Source of the DNA: Acidimicrobiia bacterium
Lineage (GTDB): Bacteria > Actinomycetota > Acidimicrobiia > Spongiisociales > JAENVV01
Assembly: GCA_024637275.1 (NCBI GenBank)
Contig: JAGXFS010000167.1
Span: forward strand, 1-46,057
Reading direction: 5' to 3'
Length of the DNA stretch: 46,057 nt
The position numbers and the translations under genes were made by a program. The first letter of the stretch is position 1; every line of letters begins with the position of its first letter. The notes beneath the pieces were generated by a model. That model saw only the letters and a program-made list of their open reading frames with translations, was not told the DNA's origin and did not search any database. Below are positions 37,487-46,049 of the stretch, in pieces.

Positions 37487-38701
37487 CTATCGAGGCTCCT
37501 TTGGCAAGCCGAGGATCATCTCCCCGGCGATGTTTCGTTGGATTTCTGAGGTCCCCGCATAGATGGTTCCGGCTCGGGCATTGAGGAAGACGTTCTGCCA
37601 TGAGGCAGTCGAGTTGACCGCTCCGGGGTCGTCCGTAGCGAAAGCGCTCGCCGGGGCTCTCCCGACCGCGACCAGTCCTGGAGTGCCCATGATGTCCATG
37701 GCTAGCTCGGTGACTTCGCGGTGATACTCCGACCAGAAGATCTTGGTGAGCGCCGCGTCCGGGCCAGGAGGAATTTTGTTTTCAAAGTTGGTCAGTGCGC
37801 GGTATCCGGAAAAGCGCATGATCTCGACCTTCGAGTAGCAGGCGGCGAGCCGGTCCCGGATGAGCGGATCTGACAGTTTGCCGAGTTCTTTGGCGTAGCT
37901 CAGGAGCCGGTTCAGCTCGTCTCGAAAGGCAATCGGGGCTACTGCGGCTGCCTTCCCCCTCTCATATCCGAGCAGCGCCATGGCGACACGCCAGCCGTCG
38001 TTCGGTGCGCCGACGACGTGGTCGCGTGGGGCGCGGGCGTCGGAGAAGAAGACCTCGTTGAATTCAGACGCACCCGAGATCATGTCAATCGGCCGCACCT
38101 CTACTCCGGCTTGATCCATCGGGCAGAGGATGAACGTGATCCCCCGGTGCTTGGGGGCCTCGGGGTCAGTCCGACAGAGCACGAAGATCCAATTGGCGAG
38201 GTGTCCGGCCGAGGTCCAGATTTTCTGACCGTTGAGAATCCACTCATCGCCGTCGAGAGTCGCTTTGGCACTGACTGCGCTTAGGTCCGATCCCGCATTC
38301 GGCTCCGAGTAGCCCTGGCACCAGCGGTCTTCTCCAGACAAGATGCGGGGGAGAAAATGCTCTCGCTGTTCTTCTGTTCCTAGTCGCAAGAGGGTGTTGC
38401 CGAGCATCCCGATCCCGAACGTGTCGGTCGGGCCACCAGTTGGAACCCCGGCCCGCGCGAACTCTTCGGCAACCACGACCTCGTCCATCTCGGTCAAGCC
38501 GGCGCCCCCGTACTTTTCTGGCCACGTCACCGCCAGCCAACCATGTTTCGCCAGGGTTGCGCGCCATTCCTCAACGAAGGCTTCGTGAGCATCGCCTTCA
38601 AGTGCTCCGGAACCCTTCCAGTCGGAAGGCAGCTGGTCGGCCAGGAAGTCGCGCACCCGCCGGCGGGTGCTTTCGGTATGGGCTGGGTATGCAAAGTCCA
38701 C
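37487..38701 (-). CDS. Acyl-CoA dehydrogenase
   Basis: A 404-residue FAD flavoenzyme of the acyl-CoA dehydrogenase family, which introduces a C2-C3 double bond into acyl-CoA thioesters. It has the helical N-terminal domain (TWPEKYGGAGLT), the beta-domain FAD/substrate segment QGYSEPNAGSDLSAVSAKA and NGQKIWTSAGHL, and the C-terminal domain ending AGTIYAGTSEIQRNIAGEMILGLPK; the usual catalytic Glu position is not obvious by eye. Two starts are possible: ATG 38731, or GTG 38701 with a perfect AGGAGG 5 nt before it. The second gives the common MDFAYPAHTE beginning and is chosen. It is divergent from an SDR gene that may act on the same pathway. Confidence 0.9.
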   Translation of the reverse strand: MDFAYPAHTESTRRRVRDFLADQLPSDWKGSGALEGDAHEAFVEEWRATLAKHGWLAVTWPEKYGGAGLTEMDEVVVAEEFARAGVPTGGPTDTFGIGMLGNTLLRLGTEEQREHFLPRILSGEDRWCQGYSEPNAGSDLSAVSAKATLDGDEWILNGQKIWTSAGHLANWIFVLCRTDPEAPKHRGITFILCPMDQAGVEVRPIDMISGASEFNEVFFSDARAPRDHVVGAPNDGWRVAMALLGYERGKAAAVAPIAFRDELNRLLSYAKELGKLSDPLIRDRLAACYSKVEIMRFSGYRALTNFENKIPPGPDAALTKIFWSEYHREVTELAMDIMGTPGLVAVGRAPASAFATDDPGAVNSTASWQNVFLNARAGTIYAGTSEIQRNIAGEMILGLPKEPR

Positions 38702-38706
38702 GGCTT

Positions 38707-38712
38707 CCTCCT
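38707..38712 (-). promoter_or_regulatory. Shine-Dalgarno AGGAGG fixing the acyl-CoA dehydrogenase start
   Basis: On the minus strand a full AGGAGG is 5 nt before the GTG at 38701, so translation probably begins there and not at the ATG ten codons upstream. Confidence 0.7.
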
Positions 38713-38755
38713 GGTGGCTTAGGCTAGCCATCAGCTGAAGCTGTCTGGAGGGCCT

Positions 38756-39523
38756 ATGGAACCGTTATTCGATGTGCGTGGCAAACGGGTGCTCATTACC
38801 GGAGGGTCGCGAGGAATCGGCCTCATGATCGCAACCGGATTCGTGGAAGCGGGAGCGTCGGTGCTGATAGCCAGCCGCAAGGCATCCGTCTGTCATGAGG
38901 TCGCCGAACGCTTGTCAGCACATGGCGACTGCACGGGTATCGGGGCCGACCTGTCGGGTGAAGTGGGCGTACAGGCGCTCTCGGACAAGGTCGAGGAAAT
39001 GTGGGATGGGCACCTTGATGTGCTGGTGAACAATGCCGGTGCGGTATGGGCCGAACCGCTCGAAACGTTCTCTGAGGCAGGGTGGGACAAAGTGCTCGAT
39101 ATCAACCTGAAGAGTCTGTTTTTCTTGACGCAGAGGACGTTTCCGCTCCTTAAAGCGGCTGCGACGCAGGCGGACCCGGCCCGAATAATCAACATCGCAT
39201 CGATAGACGGGATCCGGCCGCCGCAGGTGGAGACCTATTCGTATTCGGCGAGCAAGGCCGCCGTCATCCACCTGACACGACATCTTGCCAAACGCTTCGT
39301 TGGTGACTTCATCAACGTCAATGCGATCGCGCCCGGACTGTTCCCTTCAAAGATGACCGAGTCGTTCTTGGGCGATGACGCAGTCTTGCGAACCATTCCT
39401 CAGCGGAGCGCCGGGACCGCCGAGGACATGGCCGGGACGGCGATCTTCCTTGCGTCGAGGGCGTCGCGCTATGTCACGGGTCAGGTTCTTGCCGTGGATG
39501 GGGGAATCACCGGACTCGGCTAA
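38756..39523 (+). CDS. Short-chain dehydrogenase/reductase
   Basis: A 255-residue classical SDR. The cofactor loop is TGGSRGIG (residues 15-22), NNAG is at 92-95, and the catalytic Ser149, Tyr163 and Lys167 (YSASK) are all in place. ASRKAS after strand 2 favours NADPH. It ends with the family's [16 protein letters not shown]. Most similar proteins reduce 3-oxoacyl or other ketone groups. GGAGGG lies 3 nt before the ATG. Divergent from the acyl-CoA dehydrogenase operon; it overlaps the convergent YbjQ gene by 4 bp. Confidence 0.92.
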   Translation: MEPLFDVRGKRVLITGGSRGIGLMIATGFVEAGASVLIASRKASVCHEVAERLSAHGDCTGIGADLSGEVGVQALSDKVEEMWDGHLDVLVNNAGAVWAEPLETFSEAGWDKVLDINLKSLFFLTQRTFPLLKAAATQADPARIINIASIDGIRPPQVETYSYSASKAAVIHLTRHLAKRFVGDFINVNAIAPGLFPSKMTESFLGDDAVLRTIPQRSAGTAEDMAGTAIFLASRASRYVTGQVLAVDGGITGLG

Positions 39524-39864
39524 GTCGGTGCCGACAGGGTTTGTGGGCCGACCCGCACCGCGGTCCCGGAAGCGGTCACCATGAGCATGGAACCATTGGC
39601 TCCGATCGTCTCGTAGTCGAGGTCGACGCCGACGATGGCATTCGCCCCTTTGGTTGTTGCCTCGCTCGACATTTCATCGATCGCCAGGTCTTTGGCCCGG
39701 ATAAGTTCACGTTCGTAGTTGGCAGATCGGCCACCAATGACGTCAGTGATACCGGCGAAGAAGTCCTTGAAAACGTTCGCACCCAGGATCGCCGCCCCGG
39801 TGACGAGTCCCAGATATTCCTCGATCTGGTGCGTCTCGACGTTGGGGGTTGTGGTGATGATCAA
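39520..39864 (-). CDS. YbjQ/UPF0145-family protein
   Basis: A 114-residue member of the YbjQ (UPF0145) family of small cytosolic proteins that form pentamers and have been called heavy-metal-binding on weak grounds. Landmarks are [29 protein letters not shown], the [10 protein letters not shown] helix, [15 protein letters not shown], and a last strand [13 protein letters not shown]. It starts with a TTG that overlaps the stop of the preceding gene (TTGA), so it is the last gene of the minus-strand run that includes the paired-domain proteins. Confidence 0.9.
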   Translation of the reverse strand: MIITTTPNVETHQIEEYLGLVTGAAILGANVFKDFFAGITDVIGGRSANYERELIRAKDLAIDEMSSEATTKGANAIVGVDLDYETIGANGSMLMVTASGTAVRVGPQTLSAPT

Positions 39865-40814
39865 TCGGACGTGCCGATCGACACGTGGTTGCAGGTCGAA
39901 CAGACCCGGCGGACCATGACCCCGCTCGAACTGACCTCGTAATCGTGGACATGTTCTGCCCGCGACTGGCGGACACGTTCGAGGATCCGTAGCCCGCCCT
40001 TGGATTCTGATTTGGCGGCGTGGGCAGGATGATGGCCGTTGGTAGCCGTTGGTACCGGCGCCTTGGCTGCCTTCTTTGCGTCGTCGGCGGCGCGCAGATC
40101 GATCACGAGTTCACCGTTGGTTGGGGCAGTCGGAGAGGTGGCGGCCGCCGTGGTTGGTGTCGTGAACGGATCGCCTGACGCGACCGGCAATGGCTCGGGT
40201 GCCGTTGCGTTTGGCAGTGCGGTCGGCGGGGCTGGCTCAGACGGGGCGCGGGTTGACGCGGCGGGCGCCGTCGCTACCGGTGTGACCTCTCGTGTCCTGG
40301 GAACTACCTCGGCCGGTTGTGTGTCGGCTTCCGGCGCCGCCACCTCGGCGACTGTGGGTACTTTGGCTGCGGGCTTCTCGGCCTTCACCTTGGCAGCCTT
40401 GGCCGGCTTGTGAGCCTTGACCTTGGTCGGACGAGCGGCGGCGGGAGCCGGCGGTTTGGTGGCAGGCGACGCACTCGGGGTAGTCCGTCCGCCATGACTT
40501 GAGTCCTTCGTGGCCTTCTTCGTCTTGCGCTTGGCCCGGAAACCCTTGGTTGCGGCCTCTTGCGCCTTGGCGAGACCGGGCACGGCACCGTAAGCGAAGT
40601 CGAGGCGACTATCCGGGACAAATCGTACGCTGTCGCCGTTCAGGTTGAACTCGTACTCGTTGACGCCGATTTCAGAAAGGGTGATGAGCGAAACATGCCA
40701 TCCCGCCCATTCGTCGCCAGCCACCTCAAGCGAGAAGCGGTCATCGTCAAGCACAAAAACGGCGATTATCCCGTCCGCATTGTCCGGTGCGAAAAGCGTT
40801 CCCCGATGTCTCAT
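39861..40814 (-). CDS. Protein with GDE/W domain, long Lys/Ala/Pro linker and CxxC tail
   Basis: I do not recognise the family. The 317 residues divide into three parts. Residues 1 to about 80 are a compact beta-rich domain ([34 protein letters not shown]). Residues about 90-270 are low-complexity, rich in Lys, Ala, Pro and Thr and probably disordered. The last 35 residues form a small possible metal site, HVHDYEV...[13 protein letters not shown], with an HxH and a CxxC. The first domain aligns almost without gaps to the N terminus of the preceding gene's product, so they are paralogues with different tails. The ATG overlaps the upstream stop (ATGA) and the stop overlaps the YbjQ TTG. Confidence 0.75.
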   Translation of the reverse strand: MRHRGTLFAPDNADGIIAVFVLDDDRFSLEVAGDEWAGWHVSLITLSEIGVNEYEFNLNGDSVRFVPDSRLDFAYGAVPGLAKAQEAATKGFRAKRKTKKATKDSSHGGRTTPSASPATKPPAPAAARPTKVKAHKPAKAAKVKAEKPAAKVPTVAEVAAPEADTQPAEVVPRTREVTPVATAPAASTRAPSEPAPPTALPNATAPEPLPVASGDPFTTPTTAAATSPTAPTNGELVIDLRAADDAKKAAKAPVPTATNGHHPAHAAKSESKGGLRILERVRQSRAEHVHDYEVSSSGVMVRRVCSTCNHVSIGTSD

Positions 40815-41977
40815 TCCTGATCCTCGATTACGTCGTCGCCCAACCTGCCGCCGTCATCAAGCTTATCGGCGAAGGAAATTAAAGCCTTAGCGCCGCCCCC
40901 CGATACCTCCACGGCCAGGCACATAGCTCGTACGACATCGGCTATCGCCTGTCCTCGGGCAGGCTCCATTCGCCCTTCCTGGAGGTCGCGGACGGCCGAA
41001 TCGAGCCGTGCCAGGAGGCCGGCGAGGTCAGGTATGACTGGTACGTCCGGCCGTTGGCGAGGCAGTTCCGGTTTGGCTGGCTCGGACGAATCCGGTACCG
41101 GGGTAATCCCCGGGTTGGTCTCGAAGTCAGGCTGTTGGGTACCAGTAGGTTGGACGCTGATCGGAATCGGCGATGGACGGGCTGGCTCGGTGGTGGCCAT
41201 CTGGATGGTCGGTCGCTCGATCGGCTCGGGCCGACGGGGAGGCGCCGCAAGGTTCGCCGTCGGCCGATCGGCCGGTGCGGTGAGGCTGGTCGCCAGCGGT
41301 CCGCGAATAGGTGCCTCGCGGTCAATCCGGGCGGTGCCACCGGGCAGATCGGCCCGGGGCTGTTGGTTTTGGCTTGCACCAGGTTGCGCCATCGTCATCG
41401 ACCCCGTTGCCGTCGATGGATGAACAATTGGGGGTGCGGACTCAGCTGGCCGTGCGGGAGGTGGGGACAGTGCGTCGTTGGCTGTCCCGCCTGCTGGTTC
41501 GGTCTGAGCGACCGGCAGTGGTTCGTTCAGTGGTTCGTTCAGTGGCTCGGACGCATCCCGATGTGATGAGGCGGCTGCGTCGAGGGGGCCGACCGGCCGA
41601 TCGGGCTGAGTGCCCGGACTCGAGGCGGCTGGTGTCATTCCGAGTTGGGTGGCGAAATCCGTCGGTTTGAGGCCCCACTTCTTGATTTTGGAGAGCAGGC
41701 CGGCCGGTTCGGTCGGTAGCTCTGGTTCGTTGAAATATGGCAGGCCGCGGGAAGCGAACAGGGGGCCATTCTCGGGTGTGAAGATGAGGGTTTCATTGCC
41801 AAGCGTCAGGTCGTACCTTCCCCGGGAGATCTCGACCGCTTTCGCTTCTGGACGGTTCCAGGTTCCGAGCATCTCATCGCCGGTGGCCAAGGACAGTGAG
41901 TCAGGTTCCATGGTTAGCGTCACGACGAGACGCGACTCGGGGTCGCTCGATAGCTCTAGTTCACCATGAAACAGCAC
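40811..41977 (-). CDS. Protein with GDE/W domain, Pro-rich linker and helical C-terminal domain
   Basis: Unknown family. The 388 residues start with the same beta-rich domain as the next gene (SLSLATGDEMLGTW, RYDLTLGNETLIFTPEN). A disordered Pro/Ala/Thr linker of about 200 residues follows, then a compact helical domain of about 75 residues (LAGLLARLDSAVRDLQEGRMEPARGQAIADVVRAM). A longer frame from ATG 42016 exists, but the GTG at 41977 has GGAGGGGGA 7 nt before it and puts the conserved Gly at position 5, exactly as in the paralogue. No signal peptide or membrane helix, so it is cytosolic. It follows the GGDEF-EAL gene on the same strand by about 70 bases. Confidence 0.75.
   Translation of the reverse strand: MLFHGELELSSDPESRLVVTLTMEPDSLSLATGDEMLGTWNRPEAKAVEISRGRYDLTLGNETLIFTPENGPLFASRGLPYFNEPELPTEPAGLLSKIKKWGLKPTDFATQLGMTPAASSPGTQPDRPVGPLDAAASSHRDASEPLNEPLNEPLPVAQTEPAGGTANDALSPPPARPAESAPPIVHPSTATGSMTMAQPGASQNQQPRADLPGGTARIDREAPIRGPLATSLTAPADRPTANLAAPPRRPEPIERPTIQMATTEPARPSPIPISVQPTGTQQPDFETNPGITPVPDSSEPAKPELPRQRPDVPVIPDLAGLLARLDSAVRDLQEGRMEPARGQAIADVVRAMCLAVEVSGGGAKALISFADKLDDGGRLGDDVIEDQE
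41517..41544 (-). repeat. Short 12-bp tandem repeat in a Pro-rich linker
   Basis: Two perfect 12-bp copies (41517-41528 and 41529-41540) plus four bases of a third encode EPLN twice in the linker of the paired-domain protein. A whole-codon unit lets the linker grow or shrink without a frameshift. Confidence 0.7.
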
Positions 41978-41984
41978 CCCGACA

Positions 41985-41993
41985 TCCCCCTCC
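41985..41993 (-). promoter_or_regulatory. Shine-Dalgarno GGAGGGGGA deciding the 41977 start
   Basis: On the minus strand GGAGGGGGA lies 7 nt before the GTG at 41977. Alignment with the neighbouring paralogue independently supports this start over the ATG at 42016. Confidence 0.6.
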
Positions 41994-42050
41994 GGTTCTC
42001 CGCTGTGGGTGGCCATAATCTCGCGCCACCCCTCTCCTTGTCAAGCAGAG

Positions 42051-44624
42051 CTACCCAACGATGCGCAGGTGGGTCGGCCCGTGCGTCATGGTACTGCCGG
42101 TCAGGTTGTCACCTAAGAGCTCTTCGACGTCATCGCCCGATAGTGGTGGCGACAGGAGATATCCCTGTCCCTTGGCGCATCCAAGCTGCTGGAGTCGGCG
42201 CAGTTGGTGGGCAGTTTCGATGCCCTCAACGACCGTATCGATCCCGAGTGCGTCGCCCAACTGGAGCACGGTTCGCACGAGAGGTGATTCCTCGTCGGGA
42301 TTGAGTCGGTCGGTGAAACTCTTGTCAATTTTGATGATGTCAATTGGGAGTCGATCGAGGTAGGCAAGCGACGAGTATCCGGTGCCGAAGTCGTCGATGG
42401 CCAGTCGAACGCCGAGGTCGCGAATGTCGTCGAGGAGGCTGACGGTGGTCTGCATGACGACGTTTTCGGTGATCTCGACGATGAGTCGGCGCGGCTCGAG
42501 TCCGTGCTTGGTGATGGTGTCGCGGATCAGGGCGGCCATGTCGACCTCGGCTAGCTGACGGGGCGAGAGGTTGACTGCCATGGTGAGGAATTGCTTGGGG
42601 CGAGCCTCTTGCCACTCGACAGCCTTGATGACGGCCTGCTCCAGGACAAAGGCCCCTATGGCGACGATCAGGCCGCTTTCCTCGGCGAAGGGGATGAACT
42701 GGGCTGGTGGCACGATTCCGCGAGTCGGATGCTGCCATCGCACCAGGGCTTCGACCCCGGTCACCGTACCGGTGGCGAGGTCGACGATCGGCTGATACCG
42801 CAACACGAGTTCGTTGCGTGCGACGGCTTCGGTTAGGTCGGCTTTCAGTTCGAGGCGGCGAATCATCTCGGCGTGCATGGCGTCTTCGAACACCCGGTAG
42901 GTGCCCTTGCGGGTCTGCTTGGCCGCATACATAGCGGCGTCGGCGTTGCGCATGATCTGGTCTGGGCGGTCGGTGCCGCCCCCGAAGGCGATCCCGATCG
43001 AGGTGTGGACGTTGAGTTCCTTCCCTTCCAGATTGAACGGGACCGTCATGCCAGCCATGATCCGCTCAGCCACGTCCGTAGCGCCGGTTGGCGTTGCCAG
43101 ATCCTCCAACAGAATCGCGAACTCATCGCCGCCCAACCGGGCGACGACGTCTTCGGGTCGGATGAACGAGCGAAGCCGGTTGGCCACCTGAACCAAAAGA
43201 TCGTCACCGGCCGCGTGACCCAGTGAGTCATTGACCGTCTTGAAGTCGTCGAGGTCGAGGAACATAACGGCAACAAATCGGTCGTCTTTGGCGCACCGAT
43301 CCAGCGCCGCTTCGACGCGCTCTGAGAAGAGCGTCCGGTTGGCGAGCTTGGTAAGCGAGTCGTGGAGAGCTTGGTGGCGGAGTTCCTCTTTGAGGTCGGT
43401 GAGTTGGGCTAGCGAGTCTTCGAGTCGACCGTTCTCAAGGGACACCGAAACCTGGCTAGCGAACGTTTCCAAGAGTCGAACGTCGCTTTCCTCGAATTGA
43501 GAAACGTCGTTGAGGCGGTTGGCGACGATGATCACACCGAAGGTTCCGTGATCGCCCGACAGGGGTGCGGCCACGCCATCTTCCATCTGCCAGCCATCCC
43601 GTACGAAAGCGGTGGGATCTTTGATCAACATGGCCCCGGGGCTGTCGGCTATCGAGTGGAAGTGCGATTCCTCGGAACCGAGATCGAATGGTTCCATCAC
43701 TACCCGCCGGTCATCGGGACCGACTGCCGTCAGATAGGCGGACTTTCCTTCCTCGGGCAGCAGAATAATTTCAACGACTTCGGCCTCAAACATATCCTGG
43801 GCGTAGAGAGCGGCCGATTCGAGGGCCGACTCGATCTGGGGTGACTCATGGAGCACCCGGGTCGCCTGATAGAGCGATTCGAGTCTCGAACGCTCGAGGC
43901 GCTGTGAGATGTACGCTCGGTAGGCGAAGAAGAGAACGACCGGCGGCACCATGGCCAGCCAGGCTGCGTTCGAACCGCCGCTCCAGAAGATGGTGATACC
44001 CACCAGCGCCAACGCGGTGTTCATTAATCCCGCCAGCGACGTCAGATAGAGAACCTCAAGCTGTTCTCGTTGATCGATGGCCCCTCCCGATAGGTGGATG
44101 GCGCCGTTGATGAGCAAGTTCGCCAGGATGACCGTGACCTGGGTGGCGATGATGGCTGCAAACCATCCCGCCAGCCCGAGTGGGTCGCCGAGTTGGGCGA
44201 TCGACCGAAAGACTACGACGGCGAGGATCATGACGAATGTCATCTGAGCCAAATTGAAAGCCAGTTTCATCGTCGGCTGGCGACGGTTGATGATCAGAGC
44301 GAGCGCAAAACCGATCTGGGCGACGATCAACTCCCAGGGAGCGCTGGCGAAGAGGCCCAGAACCAGCGTGACTTCGCTCATCGAGAACGAATGAGCGTGA
44401 CGGTGGAAGCGAAGGTGTACAACCGTCAGCTCAGCGACGTACACGAGGGGCATCAAGATATACCAGGGGATGGCCTGCTTGTCGGGGACCAGCCTCTCAA
44501 GATCGATGACCTGCCACGCCATGGCCGCAGCAGCCAGGCCGATTGTTATCGTGAGAATCCAGACCTGTTCCGGGCCCGAACGTTTTTTCTTCTTGGGTTT
44601 GTTCGTGGCGAGGTTCATCTGCAT
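42051..44624 (-). CDS. Membrane GAF-GGDEF-EAL protein (cyclic-di-GMP turnover)
   Basis: An 857-residue bifunctional-type signalling protein. About 250 residues of N-terminal membrane helices (seven or eight) are followed by a GAF-like domain (about 275-420), a GGDEF domain with an intact RLGGDEF active site near residue 498, and an EAL domain with GVEALVRWQHP near 623, DDFGTGYSSLAYLDRLPIDIIKIDKSF and GCAKGQGYLLSPPL. Both active sites look complete, so it could make or break cyclic-di-GMP. Starts at 44681, 44624 and 44618 are possible; 44624 gives a normal MQMNLATNKPKKKKRS lead-in to the first helix. The paired-domain genes follow on the same strand. Confidence 0.92.
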   Translation of the reverse strand: MQMNLATNKPKKKKRSGPEQVWILTITIGLAAAAMAWQVIDLERLVPDKQAIPWYILMPLVYVAELTVVHLRFHRHAHSFSMSEVTLVLGLFASAPWELIVAQIGFALALIINRRQPTMKLAFNLAQMTFVMILAVVVFRSIAQLGDPLGLAGWFAAIIATQVTVILANLLINGAIHLSGGAIDQREQLEVLYLTSLAGLMNTALALVGITIFWSGGSNAAWLAMVPPVVLFFAYRAYISQRLERSRLESLYQATRVLHESPQIESALESAALYAQDMFEAEVVEIILLPEEGKSAYLTAVGPDDRRVVMEPFDLGSEESHFHSIADSPGAMLIKDPTAFVRDGWQMEDGVAAPLSGDHGTFGVIIVANRLNDVSQFEESDVRLLETFASQVSVSLENGRLEDSLAQLTDLKEELRHQALHDSLTKLANRTLFSERVEAALDRCAKDDRFVAVMFLDLDDFKTVNDSLGHAAGDDLLVQVANRLRSFIRPEDVVARLGGDEFAILLEDLATPTGATDVAERIMAGMTVPFNLEGKELNVHTSIGIAFGGGTDRPDQIMRNADAAMYAAKQTRKGTYRVFEDAMHAEMIRRLELKADLTEAVARNELVLRYQPIVDLATGTVTGVEALVRWQHPTRGIVPPAQFIPFAEESGLIVAIGAFVLEQAVIKAVEWQEARPKQFLTMAVNLSPRQLAEVDMAALIRDTITKHGLEPRRLIVEITENVVMQTTVSLLDDIRDLGVRLAIDDFGTGYSSLAYLDRLPIDIIKIDKSFTDRLNPDEESPLVRTVLQLGDALGIDTVVEGIETAHQLRRLQQLGCAKGQGYLLSPPLSGDDVEELLGDNLTGSTMTHGPTHLRIVG

Positions 44625-44754
44625 ACTTCGATCGATCGTATAGGGGCTTATCGGTCCAAAAACCCGCCAGCATAAGGTCATTCCGGCACTTCCGGGGTAA
44701 CTAGTTAGTCCCCACCAAATGAGTGATTAACCACCCGGGAGCAAGGCGCCCCGG

Positions 44755-45357
44755 CTAGTTGTACATCTGGGAAAACGTCGACATGATCTCTTCCCGGAAT
44801 CCGGTGACCTTCTTCGACGGTGACGAAGGATGGTTCAGATCGGTCCCTGCGTCGATGGGATCGCCGTCGGCAACGATCGGATCCTGGTCAGAATTGACCA
44901 TGGTCTCCGACTCATCCGGGGCGGCGTCCTCAGTGTCGTTGTCAGTGTCGCTTTCGGCGTAACGATCGGCGGGTGGGGGGATTAGGTCGTCGTCTTCGAT
45001 CACGTTGGCTTCGAAGACGCCGCCAGGTCCTTCGGAAAGGTCTGCGGGTGGGTCGTCAAGGAGACGGTCGGGGACCAAGGGCGGTTCGGCTCTGGTGTGG
45101 TCTGGTGGGCCAGCATCGAAAGCATCGGGGCTAGGGCGGTCGCCAGCCTCCGCCTTGGGGGCCGCATCGTCTTCGTCATCATCATCGTCCTCGGCGAAGA
45201 TCGCCGACAGCCAGGAAAGGTCATCGTCGCCAGAGGTACTCGACAGCTGTGCTTCGATCGGACCGGGAGCGCGCTTCGGCTCGACCCCTTCGACGAGTTT
45301 GGGGGCCGACTGCTTGAGGGATGGGAATTCTATTTCGATGCTGTCATCCGCTGACAA
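44755..45357 (-). CDS. Acidic, largely disordered protein with conserved-looking ends
   Basis: I do not recognise it. The 200-residue product is very rich in Asp, Glu, Pro and Ala, with an unbroken acidic run (EDDDDDEDD) near residue 57, and is almost certainly disordered in the middle. Only the ends look structured: an N-terminal SIEIEFPSLKQ segment and a C-terminal FREEIMSTFSQMYN amphipathic helix. These could be binding motifs at the ends of a flexible tether. Start is TTG with AGGAGG 8 nt upstream. It lies between a metallo-hydrolase gene and the GGDEF-EAL gene on the same strand. The 130-base gap after its stop (44625-44754) shows no clear terminator. Confidence 0.65.
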   Translation of the reverse strand: MSADDSIEIEFPSLKQSAPKLVEGVEPKRAPGPIEAQLSSTSGDDDLSWLSAIFAEDDDDDEDDAAPKAEAGDRPSPDAFDAGPPDHTRAEPPLVPDRLLDDPPADLSEGPGGVFEANVIEDDDLIPPPADRYAESDTDNDTEDAAPDESETMVNSDQDPIVADGDPIDAGTDLNHPSSPSKKVTGFREEIMSTFSQMYN

Positions 45358-45365
45358 GCCCCAGG

Positions 45366-45371
45366 CCTCCT
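45366..45371 (-). promoter_or_regulatory. Shine-Dalgarno AGGAGG fixing the acidic-protein TTG start
   Basis: On the minus strand AGGAGG lies 8 nt before the TTG at 45357. This supports the gene as real despite its odd composition. Confidence 0.6.
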
Positions 45372-45437
45372 GATCACTCCTTTTTCATCGTCGGAATCGC
45401 CGGGCGCCTTGAGCTATTAGCCGGGCGTCGGCGACGA

Positions 45438-46037
45438 TTACCAGCGTCGGTCCTGCCATTCGGGCAGATGGGGTCGCTCGATGCCGGTCTCGGTCGAAGT
45501 GCCGTGACCCGGGAACACCCGGGTTTGGTCGGGGAGCGTGAACAGCTCGTTTCGCAGGCTGCGCATGATCTCATCGAAGTCCGAATATGGGAATCGGGTC
45601 GCTCCCGGGCCTCCCGGAAACAGCGTGTCACCCGTGAAGACCACCGAGTCCACTGCGAAACACATGGATCCCGGTGTGTGTCCCGGGGTGTGGCGGGCCT
45701 CGATGCGAAGTTCGCCGACGGAGATGTCGCCGGATGTGAGAACCTGGTCGATTGGCCGTCGTGCGATGGAAGCGTCGGCTTCGTGCATGCGAAAAGGGAC
45801 GTCGAGGGTTGACGTGATAGCTGAGACCGCCCCGATGTGGTCGGCATGCCCGTGGGTGGTGAGAACGGCAATCGGCGTCAAGTCCGTCAGCAACGACAGG
45901 ATCTTGTCGGGTTCGCCAGCAGCGTCGATGATGACGGCCTGGCCGGTGGAGCGACAGGCAACGACATAGACGTTGTTGTCGAGGCTCCCAACACTGACGG
46001 TGCGAATCTGGGCCGCGGGAAGGTCGATGGTGATCAT
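45438..46037 (-). CDS. MBL-fold metallo-hydrolase, glyoxalase II-like
   Basis: A 199-residue metallo-beta-lactamase-fold hydrolase. Metal ligands are HGHADH (residues 62-67), HTPGHTPGSM, FTGDTLFPGG and the late VFPGHG. This is the compact glyoxalase II-like/YcbL type, which hydrolyses thioesters such as S-lactoyl-thiols; in an actinobacterium a mycothiol-linked substrate is possible. The ATG at 46037 is chosen over 46052 because a TACGCT box lies 6 nt before it. It may be the first gene of the minus-strand run. The 80-base gap after it (45358-45437) has a weak 7-bp inverted repeat only. Confidence 0.9.
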   Translation of the reverse strand: MITIDLPAAQIRTVSVGSLDNNVYVVACRSTGQAVIIDAAGEPDKILSLLTDLTPIAVLTTHGHADHIGAVSAITSTLDVPFRMHEADASIARRPIDQVLTSGDISVGELRIEARHTPGHTPGSMCFAVDSVVFTGDTLFPGGPGATRFPYSDFDEIMRSLRNELFTLPDQTRVFPGHGTSTETGIERPHLPEWQDRRW

Positions 46038-46043
46038 TTGCCG

Positions 46044-46049
46044 AGCGTA
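46044..46049 (-). promoter_or_regulatory. -10 box TACGCT for the metallo-hydrolase gene
   Basis: On the minus strand TACGCT precedes the ATG at 46037 by 6 nt, again predicting a leaderless transcript. The window ends 8 bases further, so the -35 cannot be seen. Confidence 0.45.

Noticed and set aside
41517-41544. 12-bp tandem repeat as a phase-variation switch
   Set aside because: The unit is a whole number of codons, so copy-number change would not shift the frame; only linker length would vary.
44094-44675. Plus-strand frame of about 190 codons opposite the GGDEF-EAL membrane region
   Set aside because: Antisense to a membrane-helix region, which tends to give charged open frames on the other strand; no start signal or family.
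45358-45437. Possible terminator between the metallo-hydrolase and acidic-protein genes
   Set aside because: Only a 7-bp stem with a very large loop can be drawn, and the A-run on the minus strand belongs to the ribosome-binding region of the next gene.
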